From NCBI GenBank assembly GCA_903896015.1, contig CAITWF010000039.1, positions 1 to 51,649 of the forward strand: a stretch of 51,649 nucleotides of DNA. The letters are read 5' to 3'. Positions 43,945 to 51,649 of the stretch are shown in pieces. Made by a program: the position numbers and the translations under genes. The notes under the pieces were generated by a model. It saw only the letters and a program-made list of their open reading frames with translations, had not been told where the DNA came from and made no database searches. Position 1 is the stretch's first letter; every line of letters starts with the position of its first letter. This DNA is from an uncultured Opitutia bacterium. GTDB taxonomy: Bacteria; Verrucomicrobiota; Verrucomicrobiia; Opitutales; Opitutaceae.

Positions 43945-45143
43945 AACAGGGAGGGCGAACGTGCGAAGTCACGTTGCGGCGGCGGTGAGCCGAGCACCTC
44001 TAGGACGATTATGCCGCCGACGACCTTGTCGCGGTCGCGCACCGGGAAGAGTGCAAGACGCGCGGTGATCGGCTGACCGAGCGCGTCAGTGACCACCGCG
44101 GGCTGCGCGCGCAGTTCGCGGCCTTCGCGCAACGCCACTGCCATCGCGTCGAAGTTTACCGAGGTATCGCCGGTCAGCCGCACGATGTCCGCCAGCGGCC
44201 GGTCGATCAGCGCGGCGGGCTCGCGGCCGGTCAGCCGGACCACGGCAGGATTCACGCGTGAGATGTTCATGGCCTTCGTGACCACGAGCACGAGATCGTT
44301 GAGAGCGTTGAAAACATTTTGCTGGTAGCGCAGCTGATGCTCCGCGGCTTGGTGGGCCCAGCGCTGCTCGAGGTTTTCGGAGACCAGCCGTGCGTTGGCG
44401 GTGGAAAGCTCACTGGTGCGCGCCTCGACCCGGGCTTCGAGCTGTGCGTTGGCCTCAGCGAGCACAGCGGTCGCGTGGCGTCGGGCCTGGAGGTCGTCGC
44501 GGATCAGCCAAGCTGTGGCGCTGAGCAATAGGAAATCGAGAGCCACGCCCGTCCACACGGTCCAGCGCGTGGTCTGCGCTTGAAGAAACGCTGCCGTGTC
44601 GCGTTCCGCAAGCAGCGCCATTTCATCAGCCTTCAGTCGTTCGACGACCCGGCGGATCTCGGCGGTTGTCGCTGCACTGCCATCCGCTGCGGTTAGTGTT
44701 CGCACGGCCTCGGCGTGATCAATCTGCCACGCGGCAATCACGCGTTGCGTGAGGTTGGCGCGCTGGTTGGCGAGCGTCTCGAGCCGGAGGACCTGCGCGT
44801 GCTGGGCGGCCTCGTCGCGCGTCAGGGCCTTGGCGATCTCCAGATGCTCGCTCATGGACGAAAACGCGTCGCGGCCAGCGCCTTGATCGCGCGCATCGCC
44901 GGTCATGACGAAGGTCCGAAGCGCCCCGTCGCCCGCATGCACCGTGGCGAGGATGGCGTCGATTTCGAGGATGACGGCATGCGTGTGGTTGACCCAGTCG
45001 GCACTACGCTCGGCGCGGTTGATGTTGCGCACGGCGAGCGCGACGACGGTGATCAACACGGCGGCAATGAGCGCGAAGAACGCGAGCACGCGTCGGATGG
45101 TTGGGTCGCGGGCCGGCGGATGGGAAGTCGAGGGTACGGTCAT
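43941..45143 (-). CDS. Membrane CHASE3-PAS sensor without a kinase domain
   Basis: A 400-residue protein from ATG 45143. Membrane helices lie at about 18-38 (RVLAFFALIAAVLITVVALA) and 196-214 (VWTGVALDFLLLSATAWLI). Between them is a periplasmic CHASE3-like helical domain (RSADWVNHTHAVILEIDAIL, GDGALRTFVMTGDA). A coiled coil (LAEANAQLEARVEARTSELS) leads to a single PAS domain (276-385, LRYQQNVFNALNDLVLVVTK, VGGIIVLEVLG). The protein then ends with no H-box or ATPase, so it cannot autophosphorylate. It is coupled by overlap to the receiver gene. Starting at 45167 would overlap the upstream gene. Confidence 0.85.
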   Translation of the reverse strand: MTVPSTSHPPARDPTIRRVLAFFALIAAVLITVVALAVRNINRAERSADWVNHTHAVILEIDAILATVHAGDGALRTFVMTGDARDQGAGRDAFSSMSEHLEIAKALTRDEAAQHAQVLRLETLANQRANLTQRVIAAWQIDHAEAVRTLTAADGSAATTAEIRRVVERLKADEMALLAERDTAAFLQAQTTRWTVWTGVALDFLLLSATAWLIRDDLQARRHATAVLAEANAQLEARVEARTSELSTANARLVSENLEQRWAHQAAEHQLRYQQNVFNALNDLVLVVTKAMNISRVNPAVVRLTGREPAALIDRPLADIVRLTGDTSVNFDAMAVALREGRELRAQPAVVTDALGQPITARLALFPVRDRDKVVGGIIVLEVLGSPPPQRDFARSPSLL

Positions 45144-45159
45144 CGGTTGACGCAGGCGT

Positions 45160-45710
45160 TCACGCATCCGGGTCGCGCGCGGGCGGATCGGTTTTCACGA
45201 CGGAAACGACGATGAGCTTTTTCTCGGTGTTGTAGTCGTAAGTGTATTCCGAGGCGGAGGTCCAATTGGCTTCGAAGGAGTTGGCGACTACGCTGGCAAT
45301 TTGGCGCAAGCGTTGGCCACTGCCCTCAAGCGTCGAGGCGTATTTCCGGTTGTTGTAGTCGAGATAGGCCTTGTTCTGGACCACGTAGCAGACGTCGTGA
45401 GCGACCCGTCCCACGAGCGAGACGCGCACTAGTCGGGTACCGACTTTTTTCGCTTCAGCACATAGTCCGCCAGGATGGCATAGTCGTCGCAGTCGCCTCG
45501 ACGCGTGCTGAGAAACACATCTGGAGGTTGAACTTCGGCGTGAAACTCATACTCAAAGGTCTCGAACTGCGCCGCGAAGCGCTTGGGCGTCATGCGGTCG
45601 TCGAACAGCAGACTCGGCAACGTGGTGGCGTCGAGCCATCCGGCCGCCACGAGGCAGATGAGCGTCTGCTTGAAAAATAGTCGCGTGCGGCAAGTCATCG
45701 CAGGAAACAT
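45160..45710 (-). CDS. Transglutaminase-like cysteine peptidase split by a -1 frameshift
   Basis: The first frame (45710-45429) has a hydrophobic leader (FFKQTLICLVAAGWLDATT), then RMTPKRFAAQFETFEYEFHA and STRRGDCDDYAILADYVLKR with the catalytic Cys, and stops at TAG. The second frame, open to 45160, continues with RVSLVGRVAHDVCYVVQNKA (His) and YLDYNNRKYASTLEGSGQRL (Asp). Only the -1 fusion carries Cys, His and Asp together, as in bacterial transglutaminase-like cysteine peptidases. The switch falls on the heptamer A-AAA-AAG in the correct phase, giving ...LKRKKVGTRLVRVSLVG. Predicted to be exported and to process a surface or periplasmic protein; the partner is unknown. It lies between the second kinase and the CHASE3-PAS gene. 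Confidence 0.7.
45429..45450 (-). other. Candidate -1 ribosomal frameshift site (A-AAA-AAG plus small hairpin)
   Basis: Minus-strand heptamer A-AAA-AAG covers 45450-45444 in the phase of the upstream frame. GTCGG-TAC-CCGAC directly after it can form a 5-bp hairpin, and the zero-frame TAG follows at 45431-45429. The site is the same heptamer used by E. coli dnaX. The hairpin is closer than usual to the slippery run, so this is not proof; a homopolymer error is the rival explanation. Confidence 0.45.
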
Positions 45711-45749
45711 GGGACTGTAAGGCGCTTGCTGGGAGTCGAGTCGGGCGGC

Positions 45750-47708
45750 TTAGACCGTGGCCTCCACCGCAGACGGTTGGTTGGTATCGAGCGCGCTGCG
45801 CACGATCGAGAGCAGCGTCTCGGCTTGGAATGGTTTCGCTAGAAACGCCGTCGAGAACGGCGAGCGGCTGGGGCTTTCGCCGCCATTGAATCCGCTCATT
45901 TCGATGACCGGCACGCCAGGTTTAATCCTGTGCAGCGCGGTGAGGAGCCCGGCGCTACCTAACAACGGCATGTGCTGATCGGTAAGCACGAGCCGCACCT
46001 CACCAGCGCGCGGGGCGAAAATGGCGATGGCCTCGGCTCCATCACATGCGGTCAAAGTCTGGTATCCATACCCGCCTAGAATTTCTGCGGCGGTAGTGCG
46101 GACCGGTTCCTCGTCATCGACGACGAGAATCAACTCGCCGTTTCCGCGGGCCGGAGGCGCGTCCTGCTGCAAGGCTTCACCGTGGTCGATGCCTTCGCCG
46201 GCCGGCAGGTAGATCGTAAACGCGGTACCGTGGTCCGGGTGGGTTTCGATGGCGGCGAAGCCCCCATGTTGATGCACGATGCCACGCACGGTCGAAAGGC
46301 CTAATCCCGTGCCCTTGCCTTCGCCCTTGGTAGTGTAGAACGGCTCCCAGATTCGCGGTAGCACGTGGGCCGGAATGCCCGTGCCGGTATCTCGGATCTC
46401 GACGGCCAGAAAATTTCCCGGCCGCGCGTCGGGAATGTTCGCCGCCGCTGTGGCGTCCAGCGTGCGATTGGTCCCCGTGACGCAGAGGACTCCGCCAGCC
46501 GGCATGGCGTCCCGCGCGTTCACGCAGAGATTGAGGAAAACCTGGTGAATTTGTGTGGCGTTCGCGACGACGGGCCACAAGTCGCCGGGCAACTGAGACA
46601 CCACCTCGATCGACTTGGGAAAAGTGACTTCGGCCAGCTCCACCAATTCGCGCAGCACGTGACGCGTCTGCAGAAGTTGGCGCTGTCCGTTGGCCCCATG
46701 GGCGAACGAGAGCAACTGGCGCACAAGCGCCACGCTGCGCGCCGCACCTTTCTCCATCGTATCGAGAAGTCGCTGGCCGCTCGCGTCGGCCACATGCGGT
46801 CGAAGGATACTGCAGCACATGACAATTGGCGCGAGGGCGTTGTTGAAATCGTGCGCGATGCCGGCGGCCAGCATGCCGATGTTCTCCAGCCGTTGGGCCC
46901 GCAACATCAATTCCTCGGCTGCCTTTCCGTCGGTAACATCGCGCGCCACACCACCCATGCTGACGATGGCTCCGTCTTCTCCGCGGATCGGCGTGCCACT
47001 GTCGAGGATCCATCGCTCCGTGCCATCCGGCCGGATGACCCGGTATTCCTCCTTAAACCGGGCGGCGCGGCCCGCGAGTGTGGCTTCGCGAGCAGCCGAT
47101 ACTCGCACCTGGTCGTCGCGATGGATGGACTTGGCCCAATAGCTCTCGTCCTCGAGAAAGCGCTGCGGCGAAACGCCCCAAATTTTTTCCGCGGCAGGGC
47201 TGACATAGGTCAATCGCACCGGCGTGCGCGACGTGAACCAAAACACTTCTTCACTCTGCTCTGCGAGCGTCCGGAACCGCGTCTCGCTCTCGAGTAACGC
47301 CGCTACAGCCTCAGTGTGCCGGCGATAGCGATTCAAGCGGGTGATGGTGTGCACCCGCGCGCGAAGTTCGGCCCGGTTAAACGGCTTCGCGATGAAGTCG
47401 TCGGCGCCCGCTTCGATTCCAGCGAGCCGTGACGCCTGATCGTCGAGCGCTGTGATCATCACCACTGGCATTTCTGCGAGACGAGAGTCTGCGCGCAGCC
47501 GGCGGCAGACTTCGTAGCCGTCCATGCCGGGCATCATCACGTCGAGCAGGACTAGATCGGGCTGCGTCGCCGCGGCGAGCGCGAGCGCTTGAGTGCCGGT
47601 TGAGGCCTCGACGAGTTGATAATCCCGCACCGCAAGAAGTTCGATCAACGTCTGCCGATTCGCGGCGATGTCATCGACGATGAGGACGATGGGCGGCGAG
47701 GATTTCAT
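45750..47708 (-). CDS. Hybrid histidine kinase: receiver-PAS-kinase-receiver
   Basis: A 652-residue cytoplasmic kinase from ATG 47708; an alternative start at 47753 would overlap the previous gene by 14 bases. The N-terminal receiver has D56 (LVLLDVMMPGMDGYE). The PAS domain (about 145-262) is followed by the H-box with H286 (GMLAAGIAHDFNNALAPI), the N-box N397 (FLNLCVNARDAMPAGG), D440 (VEIRDTGTGIPAHVL) and the GKGTGLGLSTVRGI glycine loop. The C-terminal receiver has D577 (LVLTDQHMPLLG) and K625. No membrane helix is visible. It follows the CHASE3 kinase gene by 31 bases and is probably its partner in a phosphorelay. Confidence 0.92.
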   Translation of the reverse strand: MKSSPPIVLIVDDIAANRQTLIELLAVRDYQLVEASTGTQALALAAATQPDLVLLDVMMPGMDGYEVCRRLRADSRLAEMPVVMITALDDQASRLAGIEAGADDFIAKPFNRAELRARVHTITRLNRYRRHTEAVAALLESETRFRTLAEQSEEVFWFTSRTPVRLTYVSPAAEKIWGVSPQRFLEDESYWAKSIHRDDQVRVSAAREATLAGRAARFKEEYRVIRPDGTERWILDSGTPIRGEDGAIVSMGGVARDVTDGKAAEELMLRAQRLENIGMLAAGIAHDFNNALAPIVMCCSILRPHVADASGQRLLDTMEKGAARSVALVRQLLSFAHGANGQRQLLQTRHVLRELVELAEVTFPKSIEVVSQLPGDLWPVVANATQIHQVFLNLCVNARDAMPAGGVLCVTGTNRTLDATAAANIPDARPGNFLAVEIRDTGTGIPAHVLPRIWEPFYTTKGEGKGTGLGLSTVRGIVHQHGGFAAIETHPDHGTAFTIYLPAGEGIDHGEALQQDAPPARGNGELILVVDDEEPVRTTAAEILGGYGYQTLTACDGAEAIAIFAPRAGEVRLVLTDQHMPLLGSAGLLTALHRIKPGVPVIEMSGFNGGESPSRSPFSTAFLAKPFQAETLLSIVRSALDTNQPSAVEATV

Positions 47709-47739
47709 CGAATGGAACGGAATTGAAATGAGTGCTGGC

Positions 47740-50700
47740 TCAGTGGGCGGCACCGATTCCCGCCAGTTGTTCCACCAAGGCGGCGAGCGCCTTCAAACTC
47801 ACGGGCTTGCTCAAGTAGTCGGTCGCGCCGGCTGCGAGGCAGCGTTCGCGGTCACCCATCATGGCGAGCGCCGTGAGCGCCACGATCGGCGTGGCGGCGA
47901 ATCGCGCATCTGCCCGGATTTCACCGATCGCCGCAAGGCCGTCCATCACGGGCATCTGAATGTCCATGAGAATCAGCGCGGGGTTTATCTCCCGTGTGAG
48001 CTTTACGGCCAAGAGCCCGTTCACGGCGTAGTGCATCGTATAACCCTTGTCCTCAAGGTAGCCGCCGACTGTCTGGATGTTCGCCTCGTTGTCCTCGACG
48101 AGAAGAATGACGGGGCCCCGCCCTTGGATGCCGGCCGGCAGCGCAGCGCCGTGCTGAAAGAATCCACCGAGCTGTGCACGCGTCACCGGTTTCGTGAAAT
48201 GCGCCACGGCGCCGAGCGCGTGGGACTTCCTGGGTTCGTCCACCACAGAGACCACGACGACAGGGATTTCGCGCGTTTGCGGGTGCTCCTTGAGTTTGGC
48301 CAGCACCACCCAGCCGCTTTCGCCTGGCAGCTGAATATCCAAAAGGATCACGTCAGGCCGCTCGCGCAAGACGACGTCTATCGCGTTGTCGCCGCGCGCA
48401 TGCAATGCGCAGGCAATTCCCAACTCTGCGAGATTGTCGACAAGGATCGCCCCGGCAGTCGGGTCATCCTCGATTACGAGTGCACGTCGGTATTTCCAAC
48501 GCTCGGCGCTGCCGACCGGTTCCAGCGTCCTCGGAAATGGCGTGGCTGAGGGTGCGCCTCGCGGTAGCGTCACAATGAATCGGCTGCCTTTCCCCGGGTC
48601 GCTTTCGAGGGCGACGCTGCCGCCGTGGAGTTCCACGAGTTTCGCCACCAGCGCGAGGCCCAGCCCCGTGCCTTCCTGCGCCCGGCTCAAGCCTGAATCC
48701 ACCTGCGTAAACGCGGTGAACAATTTTGCGGCGTCCGCCGGCGCGATGCCGATGCCAGTATCCCAAACGGTGAACAGCACCGTCTCTTTACCCTTCGGCA
48801 TGGAAACGCGGAGCCCGACGTGTCCGCCCTCCCGTGTAAATTTCACGGCATTGGTCAGTAGGTTCACAAGGACCTGCTTGAACCGCTTCGGATCCGCGGC
48901 AAATAGCTGCCCGCGACCATCGTGCTCGAAGGCCACGTCGATTTGTTTGTGCATTGCCTGCGTCCGCACAAAAATAAGACAGCTCTGGCAAAATTCGTCC
49001 AAGTTTACGGTCTCAAGGTTCAGTTCGAGCTTGCCCGCTTCGATCTTGGACAGGTCGAGGATGTCATTGATCAGCGCGAGCAGGTGCTGACCGCTCGTCG
49101 AAATCGTCGTGACCGACTTGAGCTGCCGCGGGGACAGCGTGCCGGAAATCTGCTCGAGCAGCGCCTCGCTCAGGCCCAAAATGGCGTTCAGCGGGGTCCG
49201 GAGCTCGTGACTCATTTTGGCCAAAAATTCGTCTTTGAGGCGTGAAGTTTGGGCGAGCGCGGAGTTGGCCTGATTCAACTCGCCGAGCGCTCGGCGCAAT
49301 TCCTCGTCGGCGCGATGGCGTGCCGTGATGTCTCGCAAGATGCCGGTGAAATGTCGCTCGCCGCCGAGCCACATCTCCGTGACGGCGATCTCGATAGGGA
49401 ACATGCTTCCGTCTTTGCGGCGGCCCGTGACTTCACGTTCACTCCCCAGCTTGTTGATTTCCGCACCAGAAGTGAACAGCGCTGTCGATTCGTCGCGCGG
49501 GGCGCCTTCGAACTCCGGCACCAACCGATTGAAATTGCGCCCGATGAGTTCAGCCGCGGGGTAGCCAAACATTTTCTCGGCCGCGGGATTTACTGTTTTC
49601 AAGAGACCACCGGTCGCATGCAGGGTGATGATGCCGTCCGCCACGGTGTTGAGGACGGCTTGAATCAGCGTCGCGCTGTCACGGCTGGCTTGCTGCGCTG
49701 CATATTCGTCCGTGACGTCGCGGAAGACCAGCACGGCGCCGACAACCCGACCCGCGCGGTCGCGAATCGGCGCGCAACTGTCAGCAATCGAGCGTTCGGT
49801 GCCATCCCGGGAAATCAGGACCGTGTGATTTTCAAGGCCCTGCACGGTTCCTTGCGCCAGAGTTTTCGTAACCGGACTGGCGAACGACTGGCGCGTTTCC
49901 TGATTGATGATGCGGAACATCTCGTCAACAAGCCGGCCCTCGGCGTTCGTCCGATTCCAACCTGTCAGCAATTCTGCCACCGGATTTAGAAACGTCACCC
50001 GGCCTGTGGCGTCCGTAGCGATCACCCCGTCGCCGATAGAGTGGAGTGTCACGGCCAGCTTCTCTTCGCTCACTTGGAGCGTGAGGTTAGCCTGCTGGAG
50101 TTTTTCGTTGGCCTTGTTTTGGATCTCAAGCAAGTGCTGGGTCTCGAGCAGCGCCTGATTTTCCAACTGCTGCCGCGTGCGGCGATTGATCATGTACGCA
50201 AACGAGCCCGCCAGAATCAGCGTGAAAACGCTCGCGACCGTGATGATCACGAACATCCGCCGCATGTTGGATTCAAACTCGGCCTCATGCGCGGCCTCCG
50301 CCTTCGCTTCGATCTGGCGAAAGGCCGCCATCTCGGAGCGGATCGTCTCCATCAAATCCTTGCCCCGCCCGCTGCGAATGATCGCGAGCATGCCGGCCAA
50401 ATCTTGGCCCCGCCGCAATTCAATTGTCTGGTCTAACTCGGTCAACTTGGCGTCGAGCAAGGGAGCCACCGCGTCCAACTGCTTTCGGGCGGCTTCAATC
50501 GAGGTCTGTTGCCGCAGTTCGGCCAGATGGGTCCTAATGACCCCGAGCACCGCTCGATATGGCTTAAGAAACGATTCGTCTCCGGTGATCGCGTATCCCC
50601 TCTGCCCGGTTTCTGCATCCTTCAGTTCAGAGAGGAAATCGTCGGCGAGTGAAATTACCGCAAGGGTGTGCGTGCGCGCCGTCGAAACTTTTCCAAGCTG

Positions 50701-50790
50701 CCGGAATGCCAACGATGACACGACCACGCCGGTCGCCACCAGCAGGATCGCGCCGAGCGCCACTGCCGCGAACTTCGAAGGAGTTTTCAC
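47740..50790 (-). CDS. Hybrid histidine kinase: CHASE3-PAS-PAS-kinase-receiver-receiver
   Basis: A 1016-residue membrane kinase, start GTG 50790. TM1 (8-30) and TM2 (about 179-200) bracket a CHASE3-like periplasmic domain (ELKDAETGQRGYAITGDESF). PAS 1 covers about 240-360, PAS 2 about 370-490 (DITARHRADEELRRALGELN). The kinase has H528 (FLAKMSHELRTPLNAILGLS), N647 (LVNLLTNAVKFT), D677 (VWDTGIGIAPADA) and GTGLGLALVAKLVELHGG. Two complete receivers follow, with D818 (VILLDIQLPGESGW) and D943 (LILMDIQMPVMDG). It is first in the five-gene minus-strand cassette. Both receivers could relay to the downstream stand-alone receiver. Confidence 0.93.
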   Translation of the reverse strand: MKTPSKFAAVALGAILLVATGVVVSSLAFRQLGKVSTARTHTLAVISLADDFLSELKDAETGQRGYAITGDESFLKPYRAVLGVIRTHLAELRQQTSIEAARKQLDAVAPLLDAKLTELDQTIELRRGQDLAGMLAIIRSGRGKDLMETIRSEMAAFRQIEAKAEAAHEAEFESNMRRMFVIITVASVFTLILAGSFAYMINRRTRQQLENQALLETQHLLEIQNKANEKLQQANLTLQVSEEKLAVTLHSIGDGVIATDATGRVTFLNPVAELLTGWNRTNAEGRLVDEMFRIINQETRQSFASPVTKTLAQGTVQGLENHTVLISRDGTERSIADSCAPIRDRAGRVVGAVLVFRDVTDEYAAQQASRDSATLIQAVLNTVADGIITLHATGGLLKTVNPAAEKMFGYPAAELIGRNFNRLVPEFEGAPRDESTALFTSGAEINKLGSEREVTGRRKDGSMFPIEIAVTEMWLGGERHFTGILRDITARHRADEELRRALGELNQANSALAQTSRLKDEFLAKMSHELRTPLNAILGLSEALLEQISGTLSPRQLKSVTTISTSGQHLLALINDILDLSKIEAGKLELNLETVNLDEFCQSCLIFVRTQAMHKQIDVAFEHDGRGQLFAADPKRFKQVLVNLLTNAVKFTREGGHVGLRVSMPKGKETVLFTVWDTGIGIAPADAAKLFTAFTQVDSGLSRAQEGTGLGLALVAKLVELHGGSVALESDPGKGSRFIVTLPRGAPSATPFPRTLEPVGSAERWKYRRALVIEDDPTAGAILVDNLAELGIACALHARGDNAIDVVLRERPDVILLDIQLPGESGWVVLAKLKEHPQTREIPVVVVSVVDEPRKSHALGAVAHFTKPVTRAQLGGFFQHGAALPAGIQGRGPVILLVEDNEANIQTVGGYLEDKGYTMHYAVNGLLAVKLTREINPALILMDIQMPVMDGLAAIGEIRADARFAATPIVALTALAMMGDRERCLAAGATDYLSKPVSLKALAALVEQLAGIGAAH

Positions 50791-51090
50791 GGTACAATCT
50801 TACATTGCCCCGCCCGGCTTTCGCGGCGGCGTTCCGACGACCCACACGGCGGGATACAGGAAGCGGGCAGCCACCCTAGGCGAGGACTCTCAGTGAAGAT
50901 CGGAGGCAAAGTATTCGAAGCTTAGAACGCCCGACTAGGAGAACTAGTCACACCCTTGGGTGAGCGTTGATTTACGATGCGACAATGTGCGCTGAAAATT
51001 CCCGCCAACCAATGGGGTCTTACCCGCCTTCGATTCGAGTGCGCCCACGACTGGAAAAGAACGTCTGGGTCGAATGCACCATCGCGCTTA
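50791..51090. other. 300-base gap holding two small perfect dyads
   Basis: GACTAG (50933-50938) pairs with CTAGTC (50944-50949) around GAGAA, and CACCCTTGGGTG (50951-50962) is a perfect 12-base palindrome directly after. The remainder carries no gene I recognise. The promoter of the kinase gene must lie in its left end but no clear hexamers are seen. Confidence 0.4.
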
Positions 51091-51649
51091 GAGCGCGTCT
51101 AAAAAACCCCGGTGAAGTTTAGGATCGTGCGCCGGATCGGTTTGTGATCGAAACTGGGGATGGTAAATCCCAGTAGCATGAAAACGTATCCAGTGACCTT
51201 CGGGATGAGGAGTGGGCGCTCCTCGATCCCTTGATACCAAAAGCAAGAAAGGCCGGTCGTCCGGAGAAATACTCGAAGCGCGCGATCCTCAATGCGATTT
51301 TCTACTTGGTCCGCAGTGGCTGCGCGTGGCGGATGCTGCCGAACGATCTGCCGCCGTGGAAACTGGTTTGGCACTATTTCGCCCATTGGAAGAAGCAGGG
51401 CGTGTGGGCCCGGCTCAACGACGCGCTGCGCGATGCCGTGCGGCTCCAAGCTGGTAAAAAAAAGCCCCCACGGCTGCGATCCTTGACGCGCAAAGTGTGC
51501 GAACAACTGAGCAAGGGGGAGTTCGTGGATACGATGCTGGCAAGAAGGTGGCAGGACGAAAGCGACACCTTTTGGTCGATACCCTGGGACTGATTCTGCT
51601 CGTCTGCGTCCATCCCGCCAACGTGCAGGATCGGGATGGAGCCCGCCTG
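51091..51649 (+). mobile_element. IS5-family (IS427-group-like) insertion sequence, 5' part
   Basis: The element seems to start at 51091 (GAGCGCGTCTAAAAAACCCC, a typical IS5-group left end), preceded by TTA as a possible target duplication. It includes the transposase gene and runs off the right edge, so the right inverted repeat and second target copy are not visible. Confidence 0.75.
51178..51649 (+). pseudogene. IS5-family transposase, frameshifted near the start, cut by the window edge
   Basis: The protein text follows the common IS5 transposase: MKTYP, then DEEWALLDPLIPKARKAGRP, EKYSKRAILNAIFYLVRSGC and AWRMLPNDLPPWKLVWHYFA. The first five codons (from ATG 51178) are out of frame with the rest; one missing base in the CC of 51190-51191 (CCC expected) would restore it. 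A second switch, to the frame of [20 protein letters not shown] and [20 protein letters not shown], lies at A-AAA-AAG (51458-51464) and matches programmed -1 frameshifting known in this IS group. DDE residues lie mostly beyond the edge. As read, the start lesion leaves it inactive unless a downstream start is used. Confidence 0.7.

Overview
The window is GC-rich bacterial chromosome with housekeeping genes, a flagellar and chemotaxis block, and a mobile, partly decayed right end. Gene content and order (dnaG-rpoD; mreBCD-PBP2; uppS-cdsA-dxr-rseP-ispG with a long-form ispG; dnaA; FliA-type flagellar promoters) fit a motile Gram-negative of the Verrucomicrobiota, most likely Opitutaceae. That placement is inference from gene content; no rRNA gene is present to confirm it.

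Layout. 1-1.4 kb: the start of a TIR-domain protein cut by the left edge, then an exported DUF362 protein. 1.6-6.2 kb: primase (dnaG), housekeeping sigma factor (rpoD), a small lipoprotein and tatA, closed by a clear terminator. 6.25-11.3 kb (minus): a KefB/CPA2-type antiporter and a two-gene molybdenum hydroxylase (2Fe-2S subunit plus Tat-exported Mo subunit). 11.5-16 kb: the rod-shape cluster mreB-mreC-mreD-PBP2. 16-20.4 kb (minus): MoxR ATPase, DUF58 protein and TgpA-like membrane transglutaminase, a widespread three-gene module. 20.4-24.4 kb: a YncE-like beta-propeller, an MTAP-family phosphorylase, a lipoprotein, a CE7-type esterase and pterin carbinolamine dehydratase. 24.5-30.8 kb: a tight operon for undecaprenyl-PP, CDP-diacylglycerol and MEP-pathway isoprenoids plus the RseP intramembrane protease. 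30.8-33.5 kb: an AT-richer region with two identical DnaA-box matches, dnaA, and an unknown protein.

33.6-41.7 kb: flagellar and chemotaxis genes: a REC/pseudo-REC/STAS protein, CheX, an NtrC-type activator, a stand-alone receiver, an unknown protein, FlgN-like, FliS, a FlgM-like protein, a lipoprotein and FliD. Four sites match the sigma-28 consensus TAAA-N15-GCCGATAA exactly or nearly so. They lie ahead of cheX, the unknown gene, the flgM-like gene and fliD, and tie these genes into one FliA regulon.

41.7-51.6 kb: accessory region with a frameshifted Asp/Glu racemase, remnants of a group II intron, and a five-gene minus-strand signalling cassette (two hybrid histidine kinases, a transglutaminase-like cysteine peptidase split across two frames at an A-AAA-AAG heptamer, a kinase-less CHASE3-PAS sensor, and a receiver). 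It ends in an IS5-family insertion sequence cut by the window edge. Several apparent frameshifts here fall in homopolymers, so sequencing error has to be weighed against biology. No tRNA, rRNA or CRISPR array was recognised.
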